Assembly (NCBI RefSeq): GCF_001940785.1
Contig: NZ_MSLS01000032.1
Location: 1-58,772, forward strand
DNA: 58,772 nt
Direction of reading: 5' to 3'
Source: Bacillus sp. MRMR6
Lineage (GTDB): Bacteria; Bacillota; Bacilli; Bacillales; Cytobacillaceae
Positions 55,085-58,772 of this stretch are shown here, piece after piece (positions within the stretch are counted from its first letter, which is position 1; the number at the start of each line of letters is the position of its first letter). The notes beneath the pieces were generated by a model. The model saw nothing but the letters and a program-made list of their open reading frames with translations, did no database searches and was not told the origin of the DNA. The translations under genes were made by a program, and so were the position numbers.

Positions 55085-55200
55085 CTGTTAAAGGACTTAT
55101 TGGGATACCCGTTTACGTTAAATAGGAATAATTTACTTCTGTGATGCGAACTTTATTAAACAATGACATGTAAAAAAATGAGATTTATGGGGTGTAGAGG

Positions 55201-56874
55201 GTGATCATAGAAGCGAAGAAAGAGCGAAGATACATTTTTTTAGCTTTGCTGATTATAGCCATATATCTATCTCCGCTCTTTATTCTCCAAGAAAATGCAC
55301 ACATTAGAGTCCATGATAATTTGGATTCGAATTTAGCATGGTATAAGGTACTGGCGGAAAGTGGTGAGTTGTTTGGCGACGTGAATGCTAGTATTCCGCA
55401 GATCATTAATGGTGTTCCAAGAAACGCTTTTGGGACAGAATATAGCATCATTGTGTGGCTGTATGCTCTTTTTCCCACGATGCTTGCCTATGGTTTAAGC
55501 CAGGCACTAACTAGATTTATTGCCTTTTTGGGGATGTATCTACTGCTAAAAAAACACTTGCTGCCAGGTAAGCAATGGCTGTTTATTCAGACTTCCACTG
55601 CTATAGCCTTTGCACTTACTCCATTTTGGCCCTCGGGGATGCTGAGTACGTTAGGGATGCCTCTTGCGCTTTGGGCCTTTCTAACGATTAGAGCCGGCGG
55701 TGGAGGGTGGAAGGAATTCCTTGTCCTAACCCTGCTGCCCTTTTATGCAAGTATCGTTCTCGGATTTTTCTTTTTTCTTAGTTCAATGGGAATGCTATGG
55801 ATCGTAGATGTGTTACGCAGAAAGGGCTGGAATTTCCGTTATTTGCTATCCATTGCTTACATGACATGTATCTTTATGCTCGTTGAATATCGGCTCATTT
55901 ATTCTTTTCTCTTTAGTACAGAGCCAAATAGCCGTGATGAATATTTTCACGCATCATTACCTCTATGGAGAGTGATCCGGCTGACCTTTAAGAACTTCGT
56001 GCTGGGACACACACATGTGATGACCGTTCATGGCTTGTTTATTCTTCCCGTGATGTTTCTAACATTTTATCTAGTATTTTCTAAAAAATTGTGGAGGCAA
56101 GAAAGGGCATTTGTCTTTTTGTTTATACTCAATTTCTTGTTGTCTGCCTGGTATGCTTTTTGGTTTTTTGAAGGATGGCTGCCATTAACAAAACGATTTC
56201 ATTTTATGGATACATTCAATTTTGCACGCTATCATTTTTTAAGACCTATGGTCATTTATGCTGGATTTGCTTTAGCTTTAAAGATTCTATCTGCCCATAG
56301 TGTGAATGGGGCTAGGACAGCAAAGTTGATTGTCATCTTTCAAATTCTGCTTTTAGGTATATGTAATGATGAGATTATTTATCATCGAAAACCATCTGTC
56401 AAGGAGTTTTATGCGGAAGAATTGTTTATGGAGATAAAGGAACATATTAAGCTTCCTCAGGAGGACTACCGGGTCGCAAGCATCGGGATTCATCCTGCTG
56501 TTTCACAGTTCAATGGTTTTTATACCATTGATACCTATAATAATTTTTATCCGCTTAGTTATAAGCATCAATTCAGAAAAATAATTGAAAAAGAATTGGA
56601 AAAGAATAAGACCATACGGAATTATTTTGATCAGTGGGGCGGCCGTTGTTATATCTTTACAGCCCAGCTGGGAAAAAGTTATATGATTAAGAAACATTCA
56701 ACAAAGGAATTAACCAATCTTGAAATAAATACTCAAATTTTTAAAGAGATGGGCGGCCGGTATATTTTATCTGCATTGCCTATCAACAAGGCAGAGGAAA
56801 TCCAACTAGAATTAGATGGGATTTTCGAGTCCAAAAGCTCTGCATGGAAGATTTATTTATATAAGACTCTGTAA
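55201..56874 (+). CDS. DUF6044 multi-pass membrane protein, GT-C-like glycosyltransferase
   Basis: The 557-residue protein has about ten or more hydrophobic segments and a soluble C-terminal part from about residue 400. After the first membrane segment comes an acidic loop (RVHDNLDSNLAWYKV), the place where GT-C enzymes such as YfhO hold their catalytic acidic residues. It resembles B. subtilis YkoS. It should transfer a sugar from a polyprenyl-phosphate carrier to a surface polymer. The start is GTG 55201 with a weak GGGGTGTAGAGG site. It is followed by a GT2 and a GtrA gene. Confidence 0.7.
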   Translation: MIIEAKKERRYIFLALLIIAIYLSPLFILQENAHIRVHDNLDSNLAWYKVLAESGELFGDVNASIPQIINGVPRNAFGTEYSIIVWLYALFPTMLAYGLSQALTRFIAFLGMYLLLKKHLLPGKQWLFIQTSTAIAFALTPFWPSGMLSTLGMPLALWAFLTIRAGGGGWKEFLVLTLLPFYASIVLGFFFFLSSMGMLWIVDVLRRKGWNFRYLLSIAYMTCIFMLVEYRLIYSFLFSTEPNSRDEYFHASLPLWRVIRLTFKNFVLGHTHVMTVHGLFILPVMFLTFYLVFSKKLWRQERAFVFLFILNFLLSAWYAFWFFEGWLPLTKRFHFMDTFNFARYHFLRPMVIYAGFALALKILSAHSVNGARTAKLIVIFQILLLGICNDEIIYHRKPSVKEFYAEELFMEIKEHIKLPQEDYRVASIGIHPAVSQFNGFYTIDTYNNFYPLSYKHQFRKIIEKELEKNKTIRNYFDQWGGRCYIFTAQLGKSYMIKKHSTKELTNLEINTQIFKEMGGRYILSALPINKAEEIQLELDGIFESKSSAWKIYLYKTL

Positions 56875-56892
56875 AGCATCGGGGGTAAAACA

Positions 56893-57930
56893 GTGATGGA
56901 ACCAGTCGTAACAATCGTAGTACCTTGTTACAACGAGGAAGAGGTCCTGCTAGAAACGATTACTCAACTTCGTGGTTTGCTAGAGGAGCTTTGTCAAGAC
57001 CAAGTAATCTCTAGTCATAGTAAAATTTTGTTTGTAGATGACGGGAGCAGGGATCAAACTTGGGAAATTATCTATAAAACAGGATTAAAATATACAAATA
57101 TACGCGGAATCAAACTTGCTAAAAATGTAGGACACCAAAACGCCTTATTGGCTGGCTTGTTTGCAGCCATAGATGCCTCTGATTGTGTAGTATCTATTGA
57201 TGCTGACCTTCAGGATGATATCAATGTAATCCGTGATTTTGTTTGTAAATATAATGAAGGAAATGAGATTGTCTATGGTGTTCGAAAGCGAAGAGATTCA
57301 GATACCTTCTTCAAGCGAACCACAGCACAGGGATTTTACACAATGATGAAAAAGCTGGGGGTTGACCTTGTCTATAATCATGCGGACTTTCGATTAATGA
57401 GCAAAAGAGCAGTAAAGGAACTCGAGCGATTCAATGAGGTAAATTTATTTTTGCGAGGCATTGTCCCGTTACTCGGATTTAAGACGGATGTTGTATATTA
57501 TGACCGTAAAGAGAGGCAAGCGGGTGAGACAAAATATCCATTTAAGAAAATGGTTTCTTTTGCCTTTGACGGAATTACCTCTTTTTCTGTTTCTCCTATA
57601 CGTTTGGTTTTAATGATTGGATTAGCTTCATTTTTTATGAGTCTCTTTTTTGGTGTTTATTTTCTCATGCTGAAGTTTTTAGGCCACACCCAAACAGGGT
57701 GGACTTCTCTTATCACGTCTATTTGGTTAATTGGGGGTCTCCAGCTAATTGCCATTGGTGTGATTGGAGAGTATGTCGGGAAAATTTACAAAGAATCTAA
57801 ACAGCGTCCCAAATTTATCGTTGATATTGATACCTTTAATATGCCGCTGCCAAGGCATCAGTTAGTAAGTCAGTCTGGGGAGGATGAATTTTATTCACAT
57901 AACCTTAGGGAAATATCTGAAACCAACTAA
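56893..57930 (+). CDS. GT2 polyprenyl-phosphate glycosyltransferase (GtrB/CsbB/YkoT-like)
   Basis: The 345-residue protein has a GT-A domain with TIVVPCYNEEEVLLETI, the nucleotide-binding DDGSRDQTW and the metal motif SIDADLQDD. Two C-terminal transmembrane helices (about 235-260 and 270-295) follow. Such enzymes load a nucleotide sugar onto undecaprenyl phosphate at the inner face. The start may be GTG 56893 (seven bases from GGGGG) or ATG 56896. The sugar, glucose or GlcNAc, cannot be told. The end overlaps gtrA by 47 bases. Confidence 0.85.
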   Translation: MMEPVVTIVVPCYNEEEVLLETITQLRGLLEELCQDQVISSHSKILFVDDGSRDQTWEIIYKTGLKYTNIRGIKLAKNVGHQNALLAGLFAAIDASDCVVSIDADLQDDINVIRDFVCKYNEGNEIVYGVRKRRDSDTFFKRTTAQGFYTMMKKLGVDLVYNHADFRLMSKRAVKELERFNEVNLFLRGIVPLLGFKTDVVYYDRKERQAGETKYPFKKMVSFAFDGITSFSVSPIRLVLMIGLASFFMSLFFGVYFLMLKFLGHTQTGWTSLITSIWLIGGLQLIAIGVIGEYVGKIYKESKQRPKFIVDIDTFNMPLPRHQLVSQSGEDEFYSHNLREISETN

Positions 57931-58330
57931 TAGCCTCGTTCGCTTCCTACTAGTTGGTACGGTCAATACTGTTTTTGGACTTTCCATCATGTTTTTTCTG
58001 TTGAATGTGTTCCACTTGTCCTATTGGTTTTCGACCTTTATTGGCAATACAGCTGGTGCCTGTATCAGCTATATATTAAATCGTACTTATACCTTTAACA
58101 GTAATGTGTCTTATTTGCGGGGAATTCCAAGGTTTCTAGGGATTATCCTTACCTGTTACTTCTCCGCGTATTTTTTTAGTGAACGATTTTTCGAGTGGTT
58201 CAGTACCCATTACAATATTAGTACCTCTCTTGAGCAGAATGGCGCTGTTCTGTTAGGAAGTGTACTCTACACATTGGCCAACTATTTAGGACAAAAACAC
58301 TTTGTCTTTCGTAACGTTAAAACGGTGTAA
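57884..58330 (+). CDS. GtrA/GtcA family membrane protein
   Basis: The 148-residue protein has four transmembrane helices and the family words VRFLLVGTVNTVFGLSIMFFL and SYILNRTYTF. GtrA-type proteins are thought to help flip or position the polyprenyl-linked sugar. The assigned ATG directly abuts GGGGAGG, which is too close, and lies inside the GT2 gene; ATT 57893 would fit the ribosome site better. Translation is probably coupled to the GT2 gene. Confidence 0.8.
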   Translation: MNFIHITLGKYLKPTNSLVRFLLVGTVNTVFGLSIMFFLLNVFHLSYWFSTFIGNTAGACISYILNRTYTFNSNVSYLRGIPRFLGIILTCYFSAYFFSERFFEWFSTHYNISTSLEQNGAVLLGSVLYTLANYLGQKHFVFRNVKTV

Positions 58331-58479
58331 GAACTTTTCTACCATGACTTTAAGTTTTAAAAACATTGATTTTTAATAATATTGTTAATATATAGGGCTT
58401 CGCAACATGTTTGTTGATTTGCGCTCCAGGCACTTCGCTTTCCGCGGGCGTGCCGGGGAGCCTCCTCGGCGCTAAAGCT
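58331..58479 (+). other. Right intergenic region with the GC-rich repeat
   Basis: No gene and no clear terminator follow gtrA. AT-rich sequence to about 58411 is followed by the dispersed GC-rich repeat. Confidence 0.5.
58412..58479 (+). repeat. GC-rich dispersed repeat next to the right IS copy
   Basis: TGTTGATTTGCGCTCCAGG leads into CACTTCGCTTTCCGCGGGCG and CCTCCTCGGCGCTAAAGC. It is the close relative of 295-361 and has the same position and orientation relative to the IS. Confidence 0.7.
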
Positions 58480-58772
58480 GAGGGCACTGAAAAAGTCCTT
58501 TGTTTTGAGGCAGTTGAAGGTTGATTTTATCAACCCTTCAACTGCTTTTTATTTTATAATTAAGGTAACAAGACTTTAAAGGTGGTACCGAAATGATTTC
58601 CTTTCAAGATTCATTCAATCTTAGCCCATATATAGGAATTTATGATCTCATTGTTCCAAAAGATAATATGCTTCGCCAAATTAAAGAACTAGTCGACTTT
58701 TCATTCATAATTGAAGAATTAAAAGATAAATATTGTCTGGATAACGGTCGCAATGCCGTGCCACCAATTCGA
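58480..58772 (+). mobile_element. IS1182-like element, 5' end, cut by the window edge (right copy)
   Basis: This is the inverted twin of bases 2-294. It starts at GAGGGCACTGAAAAAGTCC, the point where the two flanks diverge, and includes the leader inverted repeat and the transposase start. Confidence 0.8.
58593..58772 (+). CDS. IS1182 family transposase, N-terminal fragment (right copy)
   Basis: This copy has 60 codons identical to those of the left copy, with AAAGGTGG before the ATG. The rest lies outside the window. Confidence 0.75.
   Translation, partial: MISFQDSFNLSPYIGIYDLIVPKDNMLRQIKELVDFSFIIEELKDKYCLDNGRNAVPPIR

Overview
The window is a low-GC Firmicutes chromosome segment from a spore-forming Bacillaceae. 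Gene content and order follow the Bacillus subtilis yus/yur/yun/yut/yum/yui/yug neighbourhoods in recognisable blocks, and many genes use TTG or GTG starts behind strong AGGAGG-type ribosome sites. The dispersed GC-rich repeats look like those I associate with Neobacillus, Mesobacillus or Cytobacillus-type genomes rather than B. subtilis itself. I cannot name the species. No rRNA, tRNA, CRISPR or prophage was seen.

Both ends are the same thing in opposite orientation: about 293 bp of the 5' end of an IS1182-like element (60 codons of transposase), each preceded by a GC-rich dispersed repeat. The simplest reading is an assembly contig that breaks inside two copies of one IS.

Layout: (i) 0.6-7.6 kb, proline dehydrogenase with a CcpA-like site, the tiny YuzL protein, and the fadN-fadA-fadE beta-oxidation operon behind a perfect FadR palindrome. 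(ii) 7.7-10.4 kb, yusI, gcvH, yusG, yusF, yusE and yusD. (iii) 10.4-14.9 kb, two SAM-I (S-box) riboswitches controlling metY and the metNIQ methionine importer. (iv) 15.2-20.6 kb, the sufCDSUB iron-sulfur assembly operon, interrupted between sufU and sufB by a palindromic repeat. (v) 20.7-28.9 kb, yunFEDCB, lytH, lipA, yutC, yutD and small conserved genes. (vi) 29-33 kb, a stand-alone EAL phosphodiesterase, then yutE-yutF, yutG and yutH. (vii) 33-38.5 kb, iron-sulfur and redox genes: Nfu, YuzD, YuzB, YutM, and three flavoprotein oxidoreductases (YutJ, YumC, YumB). (viii) 38.6-42.7 kb, a Nudix hydrolase, yuiA, yuiB, yuiC, leucyl aminopeptidase and a Pro/Gly repeat protein. (ix) 42.8-50 kb, a thioesterase, kapD/kapB, a lipoprotein cyclophilin, AlaX editing protein, yugE, an XRE regulator, yugI and glutamate dehydrogenase. 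(x) 50-55 kb, yuzA, yugJ, pgi, yugN, the YugO potassium channel and a Spo0E-like phosphatase. (xi) 55.2-58.3 kb, a three-gene surface-glycosylation cassette (GT-C-like DUF6044 protein, polyprenyl-phosphate GT2, GtrA) next to the right IS copy.

Most of the window is core metabolism. The less ordinary signals are repeats and control sites: a bcr1-like mobile repeat, a mini-relative of it at a second gene end, the repeat inside the suf operon, a 52-bp tandem repeat, a terminator hairpin that carries a sporulation-type -10 in its loop and the yunB ribosome site in its 3' arm, an FNR/Rex-like palindrome before an NDH-2 gene, and the sugar-transfer cassette. I did not find a clearly new multi-gene system.
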